A stretch of 64,000 bases of DNA, from the NCBI GenBank assembly GCA_020443425.1, contig JAGRIE010000011.1:32630-96629 (forward strand), read 5' to 3'. The notes below the pieces were generated by a model. The model made no database searches. It saw only the letters and a list, made by a program, of their open reading frames with translations, and was not told the DNA's origin. The DNA comes from Halioglobus sp. (lineage in GTDB: Bacteria > Pseudomonadota > Gammaproteobacteria > Pseudomonadales > Halieaceae). This document shows positions 25,997-34,396 of this stretch, in pieces (the stretch's first letter is position 1; the number at the start of each line of letters is the position of its first letter). Both the position numbers and the translations under genes were made by a program.

Positions 25997-26920
25997 CTAC
26001 TTGAGCAGATCCGGCGCCAGGTTCTGCAACTGTCGCCGCACACCCTCGCGCCAATCCACTTTCGTCTCGCCAATCAGCGAATGCATTCTCTGCGTGTCGA
26101 TACAGAGGCTGCCAAAGGCCTTGGGATTATCCTGGAAGCGCGGTTCAAAACCTGTCAGCTCACCGATATAGGCGCACCACTCCTCGATGCTGACTTTCTG
26201 CGAACCGCCAAAGTTGGTCGTGGTGACCTCAGTGGTTGCGGCCGCCAGCAGGTAGGGGATTTTCTCGATGTAATCATCGGCGTGCAGGGGGTTGTAGTAG
26301 TTGGGCTTTTCGGGGTGCAGGTCGATGGGTATGCCCTGCTGCATCATCAGCATGTGGAAATACATCCAGCCACCATTGTCGCCGTAGGGCACGCTGAGCC
26401 GGGCGATCGTGGTGGGGATTTTCTGCTGGTGGGCGACGAAGCGGCACACTGTCTCGGCGGCGATTTTCGAAATACTGTAGGTGGGGAACATCACCCGGTG
26501 ATTGTCGCCCAGCGGTGCATTTTCCGCCCTCGGCTCATGGCCGACATACTCGTAGACAGCGGTGGAGGAAAAATGCAGGAACGCCTTCGCATTGCGACAT
26601 CGCATCATCAGGTTACCCACCCCCTCCGCATTGGCGGCGAGGTCGTAATCGAAATCACCGCTCTTCACTACCGCAAAGTTCAGCACGTAGTCGAAATCCT
26701 CGGGCACCTGTTCAAGGCTGGCCGCGTCGGCGAGGTCTGCCTGTAACACGGTCGCGCCGAGCTTTTCTATCTGCTCGCGATCCTCCACTTTACGAAACCG
26801 CGCCAGCGCGTACACATCGGCAATTTTCGCGAAATGCTCAACCACGGGCAGCGCCACCTGCCCGGTGGGACCGGTGATCAGGATTTTGGTATTGGCCAAA
26901 TCGACGGGGGTTACGGGCAT
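25997..26920 (-). CDS. NAD(P)-dependent epimerase/dehydratase-like protein
   Basis: A 307-residue extended SDR. The cofactor motif is ITGPTGQVALPV near residue 13 (TGxxGxxG-like), and the catalytic Tyr-Lys pair is in TYSISKIAAE (YxxxK) after FSSTAVYEY. The family acts on sugar nucleotides, sterols (3-beta-HSD type) or other keto/alcohol substrates. ATG 26920 has a clear AGGAG site. It is the last gene of the minus arm of the TetR regulon, 28 bases after the Old Yellow Enzyme gene, so a role in the same catabolic pathway, not sugar metabolism, is the better guess. Confidence 0.8.
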   Translation of the reverse strand: MPVTPVDLANTKILITGPTGQVALPVVEHFAKIADVYALARFRKVEDREQIEKLGATVLQADLADAASLEQVPEDFDYVLNFAVVKSGDFDYDLAANAEGVGNLMMRCRNAKAFLHFSSTAVYEYVGHEPRAENAPLGDNHRVMFPTYSISKIAAETVCRFVAHQQKIPTTIARLSVPYGDNGGWMYFHMLMMQQGIPIDLHPEKPNYYNPLHADDYIEKIPYLLAAATTEVTTTNFGGSQKVSIEEWCAYIGELTGFEPRFQDNPKAFGSLCIDTQRMHSLIGETKVDWREGVRRQLQNLAPDLLK

Positions 26921-26948
26921 GGGAAACTCCTTGGAGGTTATCGAATTA

Positions 26949-28013
26949 TCAGGTGTTGTCGGCGCGTGGGTAATCGCTGTAGCCTGCCGCGCCCGGCGTG
27001 TACAGTGTGGACAGATCAAACGTGGCGAGAGGCAGGTCCCGCTGCCAGCGCTCCACCAGGTCCGGATTGGCGATGAAATTGCGGCCAAAGGACACGGCGC
27101 TGAGTTCACCCTGTGCAACGGCCTGCTGCGCTTCATCAAATGTGTAGCTCTCGTTGCCGATGAGACGGTCACCCAGATAGCGCCGGCCCAGCGCGAGATT
27201 GTCGACACGCCCGTTCGGAAAACGGATCACATGGAGATAGGCCAGGCCCAGTTCCTTCACCTGTGACAGCAGGCAGTCAAAGGTCTGCTGCGGGTCGTCA
27301 TCGTGCAGGTCGTTAAACGGGTTGTCGGGGCAGATGCGCAATCCGACACGGCGGGCGCCATCGACCCCGGCCATCGCTTCCAGTACCTCCAGCACAAACC
27401 GCACCCTGTTCTCTGCGCTGCCGCCATAGCGGTCACTGCGCCGGTTAGTACCGGTACTCATGAACTGTGCCGGCAGGTAGCCGCTGGTGGCGTGCAGTTC
27501 CACGCCGTCAAAGCCGGCGGCAAAAGCGTTGGCGGTGGCCGTGCGGTAATCCTCCACCACTGCGGCGATGCCCTCCAGGCTCAATTCTCGCGGTTCATCA
27601 AAGGGCTGCATGCCCTGCTGGTCAGTGTACATCGTGCCGCTGGCGCGAATGGCCGAGGGCGCCACGGTCTCACTGCCGACGGGCTTGTTCAGTGCGCTGC
27701 CAACCCGGCCCACATGCATGATCTGGGCAACCATCGCGCCGCCCTCGGCGTGCACCGCGTCCGTGACCGCGCGCCAGCCATCGACCTGGGCGGCAGTGTA
27801 AATACCCGGCGTACGGCAATAGCCGAGGCCGTCGGCGCTGGGGGCAATGCCCTCGGAGATAATCAGTCCCGCGCTCGCGCGCTGGCGGTAGTAGTCCACC
27901 ATCACGTGCGTGGGGATCGCATCCGCACCGCAGCGACTGCGTGTCATCGGCGCCATGACGACCCGGTTGCGCAACTGCAGCGCGCCCAGTGTGAGCGGCG
28001 TAAAAAGATCCAT
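26949..28013 (-). CDS. Old Yellow Enzyme family NAD(P)H:flavin oxidoreductase
   Basis: A 354-residue TIM-barrel flavoprotein of the alkene reductase (NemA/OYE) type. It starts LFTPLTLGALQLRNRVVMAPMTRSR, has AQIMHVGR (Q97, H100) and the C-terminal FMN phosphate loop VSFGRNFIANPDLVERW. The substrate-activating His-x2-Asn/His pair is altered: H174-A-T-S177-G-Y179-L, so the second residue is Ser while the proton-donor Tyr is kept. OYEs reduce activated C=C bonds and some bacterial members act on steroid enones. It is in the minus arm of the TetR regulon, 9 bases after the NTF2-like gene. Confidence 0.88.
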   Translation of the reverse strand: MDLFTPLTLGALQLRNRVVMAPMTRSRCGADAIPTHVMVDYYRQRASAGLIISEGIAPSADGLGYCRTPGIYTAAQVDGWRAVTDAVHAEGGAMVAQIMHVGRVGSALNKPVGSETVAPSAIRASGTMYTDQQGMQPFDEPRELSLEGIAAVVEDYRTATANAFAAGFDGVELHATSGYLPAQFMSTGTNRRSDRYGGSAENRVRFVLEVLEAMAGVDGARRVGLRICPDNPFNDLHDDDPQQTFDCLLSQVKELGLAYLHVIRFPNGRVDNLALGRRYLGDRLIGNESYTFDEAQQAVAQGELSAVSFGRNFIANPDLVERWQRDLPLATFDLSTLYTPGAAGYSDYPRADNT

Positions 28014-28022
28014 AAGCTACTC

Positions 28023-28664
28023 CTAGCGCACCCGTATCCGGGGATCGGGAGCGCCCCGACGCATCTGCGCCAGGAATTGCTCCAGCGGCGCCGGCGGCGC
28101 CACCTCTGGTTCGCTGTCGCCCGGGGGATTGGCCCAGAATTCGGTCCAGCTCGGCCACAGTTCGTGGTAGGCGCCCTCGTAGGGCTCGCGGTCCGGCCAG
28201 CGCATCTTGTTATCGCCCACCGGTGGTTTGTTGATGTCGGTGGCATACCAGTAGCACGGCAGGCGGCGCCGGAAATACCAGCGACCATCGCGGCGCTCGT
28301 AGTTGTCCCAGTAGATCATCTGCATAATGACCCACTCGCTGGAGCCATCGGCACAGGGAGTCTCGTGCTCGTTCTTGGAATACACCACACCGTGCGCCCG
28401 GTCCGGGTCTTCAAACTCGATGATGTGGTTGCCGATATGGTGTGATGTGCCGGTAAATTGCAGGCGCAGGGTGTCGTCCAGCCAGCGCTTCAGGTGCGCA
28501 CGGCCGACCTTGTCGCGGCTTACGCGGATATCATCGACAAACAGGTTGACGTGCGCATCCATGTCGCGCATGTCCAGCGACAGCGAGTATTTGGCGGCCA
28601 GCTGGCGAATTTCATCCAGTGATTCCAGTCTATCGATCCGCGCCAGCAATGCCTGCTCCGCCAT
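28023..28664 (-). CDS. NTF2-like/SnoaL-like protein
   Basis: A 213-residue protein with an NTF2-like cone fold in the first 150 residues: a helical start (ALLARIDRLESLDEIRQLAAKYSLSLDMRD) and beta-sheet segments (HHIGNHIIEFEDPDRAHGVVYSKNEHE, RDGRWYFRRRLPCYW). The Tyr near the N-terminus and an Asp pair (DMDAHVNLFVDD) are in positions used by ketosteroid isomerase- and scytalone dehydratase-type members. A Pro-rich C-terminal tail extends the domain. A clear AGGAG site precedes the start. Small isomerisation or dehydration is plausible; a non-enzymatic role cannot be excluded. Confidence 0.75.
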   Translation of the reverse strand: MAEQALLARIDRLESLDEIRQLAAKYSLSLDMRDMDAHVNLFVDDIRVSRDKVGRAHLKRWLDDTLRLQFTGTSHHIGNHIIEFEDPDRAHGVVYSKNEHETPCADGSSEWVIMQMIYWDNYERRDGRWYFRRRLPCYWYATDINKPPVGDNKMRWPDREPYEGAYHELWPSWTEFWANPPGDSEPEVAPPAPLEQFLAQMRRGAPDPRIRVR

Positions 28665-28674
28665 GGTTTATCTC

Positions 28675-29850
28675 CTAATCCGCTTTGCCTAGAATCATGG
28701 CGCCGGTGGGCACACCCACACCGCTGCTGACGAGTACATGGGCTACCGCTTTCGACGGCTGCCCGGTCGACTCTCCGCGGATGAGCCGCACGCCCTCTGC
28801 AATATTGTTCATACCGTGGATATAGCCTTCTGAAATCAGGCCGCCGTGGGTGTTGTTCGGCAGGCGACCGTCGATATCCAGTGCGCCCTCGCGCACAAGC
28901 TCCTTACCCTCACCCACGCCGCAGAAGCCGAAACTCTCCAGTTGCATGATGATTTCCGAGGTAAAGGCGTCGTAGAGGCAGGCCGCATCGATATCATCGG
29001 GGCCCAGGCCCGACATCGCGTAAACCCTGTTGGCGGCCAGTTCCATCTCCGGCAGCGACAGCAGTTCATCGCGGTAGTAACTGGTCATCTGTTCCTGGCC
29101 GCGGGTGGAAGCCTGGGTGACACCCCTGATCACGGCAGGCCGCTGCTTCAGGTCGCGGGCGCGCTCGGTGCTGGTGACCAGTATCGCGCAGCCGCCATCC
29201 GTCTCCTGGCAAAAGTCGTACAGGCACAGCGGTTCCGCGATCTGTTTTGACTGCAGGTACTCGTCCATCGTCAACGGCTTGCCGTAGCCGTAGGCGCGGG
29301 GGTTGCGCAGGGCATGGTTGCGCTGGGAGATCGCCACACGGCCCAGGTCCTCGCGTGTGACACCGTATTTGTGCATGTATTTATTGGCGATCATCGCTAT
29401 CCACGAGCCCGGTATCAACATGCCATAGGGCATATACCAGGACCAGTGAATGAGGTCACTGCTGGTGATTTCACCGGACACACCCTGCCCCATGCGCTTG
29501 CCCGAGCGGCCGTTCATGGCGCGATAGCAGACCACCGTGCTGGCCTGCCCGGTCGCGATTGCCATCGCCGCCTGGGCGATGGTGCCCACAGCGGCACCGC
29601 CGCCGTAATTGATGCGACTGAAGAACGACAGATCGGCCGCGCCGACCGCGCGCGCCACCTCGATCTCATCGGTGGAATCCAGCGTGTAGGTTACCAGCCC
29701 GTCAATCTCCGATGGACTGACACCGGCATCGTCACAGGCGGCCTTGATGCACTGCGCTGCCAGCGACAGCTCAGACACCCCGGACTTCTTGGAGAATTCA
29801 GTGAGCCCGATACCGGCGATGGCCGCCTCGTCTTTCAATGAAACAGGCAT
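28675..29850 (-). CDS. Ltp2-like thiolase-fold aldolase (copy 1)
   Basis: A 391-residue thiolase-superfamily protein of the lipid-transfer/SCP2-thiolase branch. The usual catalytic Cys position is replaced by a Tyr/Gly-rich segment (RINYGGGAAVG). The SEGYIHGMNN motif near residue 340 carries a Tyr equivalent to one proposed as catalytic in Ltp2. Ltp2 enzymes cleave the steroid side chain by a retro-aldol reaction and need a DUF35 partner. The start overlaps the DUF35 stop by one base (TGATG), supporting a complex. It is the same length as, and clearly paralogous to, the protein at 34832-36007. The natural substrate is inferred. Confidence 0.82.
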   Translation of the reverse strand: MPVSLKDEAAIAGIGLTEFSKKSGVSELSLAAQCIKAACDDAGVSPSEIDGLVTYTLDSTDEIEVARAVGAADLSFFSRINYGGGAAVGTIAQAAMAIATGQASTVVCYRAMNGRSGKRMGQGVSGEITSSDLIHWSWYMPYGMLIPGSWIAMIANKYMHKYGVTREDLGRVAISQRNHALRNPRAYGYGKPLTMDEYLQSKQIAEPLCLYDFCQETDGGCAILVTSTERARDLKQRPAVIRGVTQASTRGQEQMTSYYRDELLSLPEMELAANRVYAMSGLGPDDIDAACLYDAFTSEIIMQLESFGFCGVGEGKELVREGALDIDGRLPNNTHGGLISEGYIHGMNNIAEGVRLIRGESTGQPSKAVAHVLVSSGVGVPTGAMILGKAD

Positions 29851-30254
29851 CAGGCCGCTCCTGCCAGTTTGAAAACGGGAAGTTTGAACCCGTCCGGATC
29901 CTCGTGGATCAGCATCTCCACCGGCAGGTCAAAATCGACATCCTCCGGTGCGCAGCCAACCAGTTGAGAGGTCACGCGGGTTCCCTCCTCGAGATCGACC
30001 AGTATGATGATCAAAGGGTATTCGTAGCCCGGGAACTGCGGGTGTCGCAGCACCGTATAGCTGCAGATCACGCCCCTGCCCGAGGCCTCTACCGCATCCC
30101 ATTCCAGTGAGTGGCACTCACCGCACATCGGGCGCGGCGGATGGCGCAGGGTCTGGCAGCCGCGGCAGCGCTGAATGCCCAGCTTGCCCGCGTCCGCCAT
30201 CTGCCACCACCACGCATTGTCCAGTCCCATCGGGGGCTTGATACGCGCACTCAT
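29850..30254 (-). CDS. DUF35 zinc-ribbon OB-fold protein (aldolase partner)
   Basis: A 134-residue protein with the DUF35 architecture: an N-terminal zinc ribbon with C30, C33, C44, C47 (CRGC ... CGEC) followed by an OB-fold (GVICSYTVLRHPQFPGYEYPLIIILVDLEEGTRVTSQLVG). DUF35 proteins bind CoA thioesters and pair with thiolase-like enzymes such as Ltp2. It lies immediately before the Ltp2-like gene with a one-base overlap and 3 bases after the acyl-CoA dehydrogenase. The same domain in the plus arm is fused to a MaoC domain (33416-34372). Confidence 0.9.
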   Translation of the reverse strand: MSARIKPPMGLDNAWWWQMADAGKLGIQRCRGCQTLRHPPRPMCGECHSLEWDAVEASGRGVICSYTVLRHPQFPGYEYPLIIILVDLEEGTRVTSQLVGCAPEDVDFDLPVEMLIHEDPDGFKLPVFKLAGAA

Positions 30255-30257
30255 GAC

Positions 30258-31409
30258 TCAGACTTCCAGTGCCCGGAAGCCGAGGCTGTCATCGCTCGCC
30301 AGCAGGCGGCCCAGTTGCTCCAGTTGCTGCCCGGCGTTGCCCAGTGAGAAGCTGATGAGTTTCGCCATCAGGAAAAAGCGATGGATGGGGTATTCGACGT
30401 CCGCGCCGATACCGCCGTGCATATGTTGCGTGGAGGACACAACCCGGTGCGAGGCGTCACACGCCCACCACTTCGCCACACGCACTTCAGCGCGCGCATC
30501 CAGCCCCTCACTGAGGCGCCATACCGCCAGCCAGTAGGTGGAGCGGATCCCCTCGACATCGATGTAGCAGTCCGCCATGCGCATGGCCAGCGCCTGGAAG
30601 GTACCCAGCGGCACGCCGAACTGCTTCCGCTCACTGAGGAAGGCAGCGGTGCGCTTCATCGCCTCCTCGGTGACACCGACCTGCAGCGCGCAGTGCCCGA
30701 TATTCGCGCGCTGTTCCAGCCATTCCAGTATGTCGGCACCCTGGCCCGGCGCACCGAGCACAGCGTCTTCGCCCACAGTCACATTGTCCAGGTCCAGATG
30801 CGCGGCGCGACCGCCGGACAGCCCGATCTCAACGGTCTGCACCGTGACGCCCGGTGCGCTGGTGTCGACGATAAACACCGTCTGCCGACCCTGTTCGTCC
30901 TGCGCCGGCACCAGGATAAAATTCGCCACTGCGCCGTCCGGGACCACCGCTTTACGGCCGGACAGGCGCCAGTCACTGCCCTCTCTGGTCGCCGTGACTG
31001 CAGTGGCCACGGCCGGGTTCATCGCCAACTCAGCGATAGCGGCACTGAATTTGGCGCTGCCGTCGGCGAGCGCGGGCAGGTAGCGCTGCTGCTGCGCCTC
31101 CGTGCCAAACGCCGTGATCGGCAGGCCGCCGAGCACCAGTGAGGCATACAGCGGCACTGGCGCCACCCGGCGGCCCTGCTCCTCCAGCACCAGGCACAAT
31201 TCCATCAGCCCGAAACCGGTACCGCCGCAGGCTTCCGGTATCGCCACCCCGAGCAGACCCTGCTCGGCCAGCGTCTGCCACAGCGTCTCGTCGTACGTCT
31301 CCCCGGTGCGGGAGAAGGCCAGCAGGAACTCGTCGCTGGCGCGGTCTGTAAAGATCTGGTACGCGAGCTCACGTATTGAATCCTGGTCATCGCTAAAAGT
31401 GAAATCCAT
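30258..31409 (-). CDS. Acyl-CoA dehydrogenase (ChsE-like, lacks canonical signature)
   Basis: A 383-residue protein with the acyl-CoA dehydrogenase fold: N-terminal FTFSDDQDSIRELAYQIF, C-terminal QHMHGGIGADVEYPIHRFF. The middle domain lacks the usual EPGAGSD block (AELAMNPAVATAVTATREG stands in its place), so it probably binds flavin poorly alone. In the actinobacterial steroid ACADs (ChsE1-ChsE2) such degenerate subunits form mixed tetramers with a partner; a candidate partner is the dehydrogenase at 32196-33368 across the operator. Gaps to both neighbours are 3 and 11 bases. Confidence 0.85.
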   Translation of the reverse strand: MDFTFSDDQDSIRELAYQIFTDRASDEFLLAFSRTGETYDETLWQTLAEQGLLGVAIPEACGGTGFGLMELCLVLEEQGRRVAPVPLYASLVLGGLPITAFGTEAQQQRYLPALADGSAKFSAAIAELAMNPAVATAVTATREGSDWRLSGRKAVVPDGAVANFILVPAQDEQGRQTVFIVDTSAPGVTVQTVEIGLSGGRAAHLDLDNVTVGEDAVLGAPGQGADILEWLEQRANIGHCALQVGVTEEAMKRTAAFLSERKQFGVPLGTFQALAMRMADCYIDVEGIRSTYWLAVWRLSEGLDARAEVRVAKWWACDASHRVVSSTQHMHGGIGADVEYPIHRFFLMAKLISFSLGNAGQQLEQLGRLLASDDSLGFRALEV

Positions 31410-31420
31410 GACGCTTTACC

Positions 31421-32125
31421 TCAGTTTGGCTTGACCATCGCGGTCAGGTTACGGGTGTATTTGAGTTGCTTTTCGTCGGGCTGCCGCAAAAACAGTGCCC
31501 GGTAAAACATGGTCGTCAGCAGTTCGGTGAACTGCTCCACAGAGAGTGCCGCCGCACGCAGCGTTTTGCTCTCATTGATAAAGTACTCTCGCATCAGACC
31601 CTCGCCGATGCCCGCCAGCGCGTACACCACCATCAGAGCCTGGTGCTTCCTGAAACGCACCTCCGGGAACAGCTTGGGCATAATCTCCACCAGCCACATC
31701 AGCTGGTTGCGATAGTTCTCCCGCAGCATGCCAGAGAAGGCCTCGTCCTCGTCCGCCAGCTGCAGCAGACAGCGCATCACCCCCGGGCGCTTGGCGTAGC
31801 TGCGCACAATCACGAGGTTGTGCGCGTAGATTCTCGCGTACCAGTCGCCGCGCGACACATCCCTCTCAATCTGCAGCGGATCGTTGCTGGCCGAGGCAAA
31901 ATCGGTCAGCACCTCCAGCGTCAGCGACTTCAAATCCTTGAAATAGTGGTAGAACAGCCCCTGGGCAACACCGGCCTCCGTGGTGACATCGGCAATGCGC
32001 ATCTTGTGGTAGCCATCCCGCTCCAGCACCGCCAGCGCCGCCTTCTTCAGGCCTTCGCGCGCGCGCTCCCCGCGCGCGCTTCGGGCGCGGGCCCCCTTGA
32101 CTGAATTGTTGGACGCTGCAGACAT
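31421..32125 (-). CDS. TetR/AcrR family regulator of the divergent catabolic arms
   Basis: A 234-residue regulator. The TetR helix-turn-helix is at about residues 30-75 (LERDGYHKMRIADVTTEAGVAQGLFYHYF). The rest is a helical ligand-binding domain. Met 32125 (MSAASNNSVKGARARSARG) starts with a basic arm; an upstream in-frame start would lie in the operator region and is rejected. The gene is the first of the minus arm and diverges from the acyl-CoA dehydrogenase at 32196. The 22-bp palindrome at 32140-32161 between them is the obvious binding site. Ligands are likely CoA thioesters or steroid-like intermediates, which is inference. Confidence 0.88.
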   Translation of the reverse strand: MSAASNNSVKGARARSARGERAREGLKKAALAVLERDGYHKMRIADVTTEAGVAQGLFYHYFKDLKSLTLEVLTDFASASNDPLQIERDVSRGDWYARIYAHNLVIVRSYAKRPGVMRCLLQLADEDEAFSGMLRENYRNQLMWLVEIMPKLFPEVRFRKHQALMVVYALAGIGEGLMREYFINESKTLRAAALSVEQFTELLTTMFYRALFLRQPDEKQLKYTRNLTAMVKPN

Positions 32126-32139
32126 GGAGCACAAAATAG

Positions 32140-32161
32140 TTGAATTTGAATTCAAAATCAA
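32140..32161. promoter_or_regulatory. Probable TetR operator between the divergent arms
   Basis: A 12-bp perfect palindrome TTTGAATTCAAA (32145-32156) is flanked by TTGA and TCAA arms, giving a 22-bp palindrome with a single mismatched pair. It occupies the centre of the 70-base gap between tetR and the plus-arm acyl-CoA dehydrogenase, where both promoters must lie. Confidence 0.7.
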
Positions 32162-32195
32162 TATTATGTAAGCCATTATTTGGAGGGACCAGGCC

Positions 32196-33368
32196 ATGTT
32201 TGTCAATTACACCGAAAGCCAGAATGAACTGCGCAGAGAGTTTCGCGCCTACTTTTCCAACCTCATTACGCCGGAGCACCGCGAAGCCTTGCGCAACGCC
32301 GAGAGCGGCGATCTCTACAAGGCGCTTATCCGCCAGCAGGGCAAGGACGGCATGCTCGCTGTCGGCTGGCCCGAGCAGTACGGAGGACGCGGGCTGACCG
32401 AAAGCGAGCAGCTGATCCGCTATGAAGAGGCCCTGCTGGCAGGCGCCCCCACCCCGTTCGTCACACTGAACACTGTCGGCCCGGCCATCATGAGCAAAGG
32501 GACCGATGAACAGAAGGCGCGATTCCTGCCCGGCATTGCCGCGGGGGAGTTGCATTTTGCGATCGGCTACACAGAGCCCGGCGCCGGCACCGATCTCGCC
32601 GCTGTGGCCACCACTGCAGTGAGAGACGGCGATCACTATGTCGTCAATGGCAACAAGATCTTTACCAGTGGCGCTGAAGGCGCTGACTTCATCTGGCTGG
32701 CTGCCCGCACCAACCCGGACGTACCGAAACACAAGGGTATTTCCATCCTGGTGGCGGACACCCGGGACCCGGGCTTCTCCTTCGGTCCCATCCACACCAT
32801 GGGCGGGGTGCGCACCAACGTCACCTACTACTCGGATGTCAAAGTTCCCGTCGATATGATCATCGGCGAAGAGAATGGCGGCTGGCGCCTGATCACTGAA
32901 CAGCTCAACCACGAGCGTGTCGGCCTGGCCGCCTGGGGTATCCAGGGCTGGAAAATTTTCCGCGCCGCACTGGAATGGGCTCGCAACACCAAAAACGCCG
33001 AGGGCCAACGCGTGATTGACGACGCCGGCGCACAGCGCAACCTGGCCGAGGTGTACTCCCATCTCGAGGCGATGCGCGTGATGAATGCGCGGATGTCGTG
33101 GCAACTGGATCAACAGGAGATGAACCCGGTATTCCCGTCCGCGATCAAGGTCTACTCCACCGAGAAGATGCTGGAAATCTGCCGTCTGCTGATGGAGGTG
33201 GTCGGCCCCCACGCACTGCTGACCGCGGAGAGCGAAGGGACTGTGCTGCACGGAGACCTGGAGCACGAATACCGCCGCGCCACCATCAACACCTTCGGCG
33301 GCGGTGTCGTGGAAGTGCTGCGCGGCCTGGTAGCCACCCATGGACTGGGCATGCCGACCCACCGTTAA
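32196..33368 (+). CDS. Acyl-CoA dehydrogenase (ChsE-like, canonical signature)
   Basis: A 390-residue dehydrogenase. It begins MFVNYTESQNELRREFRAYFSNL, has the YTEPGAGTDLAAV signature for flavin/substrate binding and the C-terminal INTFGGGVVEVLRGLVATHGLGMP. A GGAGGG site precedes ATG 32196. It is the first gene of the plus arm of the TetR regulon. Its partner may be the signature-poor dehydrogenase of the other arm (30258-31409), giving a mixed enzyme as in the steroid side-chain ACADs. It would start the beta-oxidation cycle that the following hydratase and aldolase continue. Confidence 0.9.
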   Translation: MFVNYTESQNELRREFRAYFSNLITPEHREALRNAESGDLYKALIRQQGKDGMLAVGWPEQYGGRGLTESEQLIRYEEALLAGAPTPFVTLNTVGPAIMSKGTDEQKARFLPGIAAGELHFAIGYTEPGAGTDLAAVATTAVRDGDHYVVNGNKIFTSGAEGADFIWLAARTNPDVPKHKGISILVADTRDPGFSFGPIHTMGGVRTNVTYYSDVKVPVDMIIGEENGGWRLITEQLNHERVGLAAWGIQGWKIFRAALEWARNTKNAEGQRVIDDAGAQRNLAEVYSHLEAMRVMNARMSWQLDQQEMNPVFPSAIKVYSTEKMLEICRLLMEVVGPHALLTAESEGTVLHGDLEHEYRRATINTFGGGVVEVLRGLVATHGLGMPTHR

Positions 33369-33415
33369 ACACCAATAATCACAAGCAGTACACTTAGCAG
33401 GAGGAGCATTCCCTG

Positions 33416-34372
33416 ATGACAGCTGAAGACCAGAAGGCCTTTGAAGACGAGATCTACGCCTTTGTGGGCAGGGAAGTATGCCCGCCGACACCGGCCAAGG
33501 ACGACGTCAATTCCACGATGATCCGTCACTGGGCTGAAATCCTCGGCGATTCCAACCCCGCCTATACCGATGAGGCATGGGCGAAGAACAGCGCCCGCGG
33601 CAAAACCATCGCGCCGCCGGCGATGCTGTATGTGTGGAACCAGGAGGGCTTCGCGGCCACCACCGGTCGCGCGCCGGACGCCCAGACCGCACTGGTGGAC
33701 CTGTTCAACCAGCACGGCTACACCGGCGTGCTCGGCACCAATGTGAAACAGGAGTATTTCCGCGAGGTCAGCCCCGGCGATACCGTTGTGATGGCCATGA
33801 CGATCGACAACATCTCCGAGCGCAAAACCACAGTGCGCGGCCCCGGGTATTTTTTCGAGACGCTCGCCACCTTCACCAACCAGCATGGCGAGACTATCGG
33901 CACCCAGCGCTTCAAGGTGCTGAAGTTTATCCCGCAGGAGCAACCCGCCGCCGCTGCCAGCGAGGACACCCTGAAGGTGCCCACCCGCATCGCCTCCCCG
34001 CGCGGTCATGACAACAAGTGGTGGTGGGATGCCTGCGACGAGGGGAAAATCCTCATACAGCGCTGCAAAAACTGCCAGACACTGCGTCACCCTCCCCGCC
34101 CCATGTGCGGCGAATGCCAGTCGATGGAGTGGGACTCCATAGAGTCGACACTCGATGGCGAAGTGCTCAGCCACACGCAGCTCCACCACCCGAAAATACC
34201 GGGCTACCAGTACCCGCTAATCTGTGCCGTGATCAAATTGGCAGAGGGCACCAATATCGTCTCCAATATCGTCGGCTGCGAACCCTCTGAGGTGCACATC
34301 GGGATGGCGGTGAAAGGCGTCGTGGAACAGGTCGACGAAAAAACCATGCTGCCCCAATTCTATCCGGCATAA
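33416..34372 (+). CDS. MaoC-DUF35 fusion, ChsH2-like hydratase subunit
   Basis: A 318-residue two-domain protein. Residues about 1-175 form a MaoC hot-dog domain, where the hydratase motif D-x4-H is changed to D45-SNPA-Y50, so this half is unlikely to be catalytic. Residues about 198-318 are a DUF35 domain with zinc ligands C217, C220, C231, C234. This is the layout of ChsH2 in mycobacteria, which pairs with ChsH1 as enoyl-CoA hydratase and whose DUF35 domain docks Ltp2. An AGGAGGAG site precedes the start. The active MaoC partner is the next gene. Confidence 0.88.
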   Translation: MTAEDQKAFEDEIYAFVGREVCPPTPAKDDVNSTMIRHWAEILGDSNPAYTDEAWAKNSARGKTIAPPAMLYVWNQEGFAATTGRAPDAQTALVDLFNQHGYTGVLGTNVKQEYFREVSPGDTVVMAMTIDNISERKTTVRGPGYFFETLATFTNQHGETIGTQRFKVLKFIPQEQPAAAASEDTLKVPTRIASPRGHDNKWWWDACDEGKILIQRCKNCQTLRHPPRPMCGECQSMEWDSIESTLDGEVLSHTQLHHPKIPGYQYPLICAVIKLAEGTNIVSNIVGCEPSEVHIGMAVKGVVEQVDEKTMLPQFYPA

Positions 34373-34396
34373 CCTAACGGAAGCAGGAACAAGACA

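Noticed and set aside
31866..33491. Long minus-strand open frame (541 residues) opposite the plus-arm acyl-CoA dehydrogenase
   Set aside because: It is the antisense shadow of the dehydrogenase and part of tetR in another frame; its sequence has no family pattern, while the plus-strand reading is a clear ACAD.
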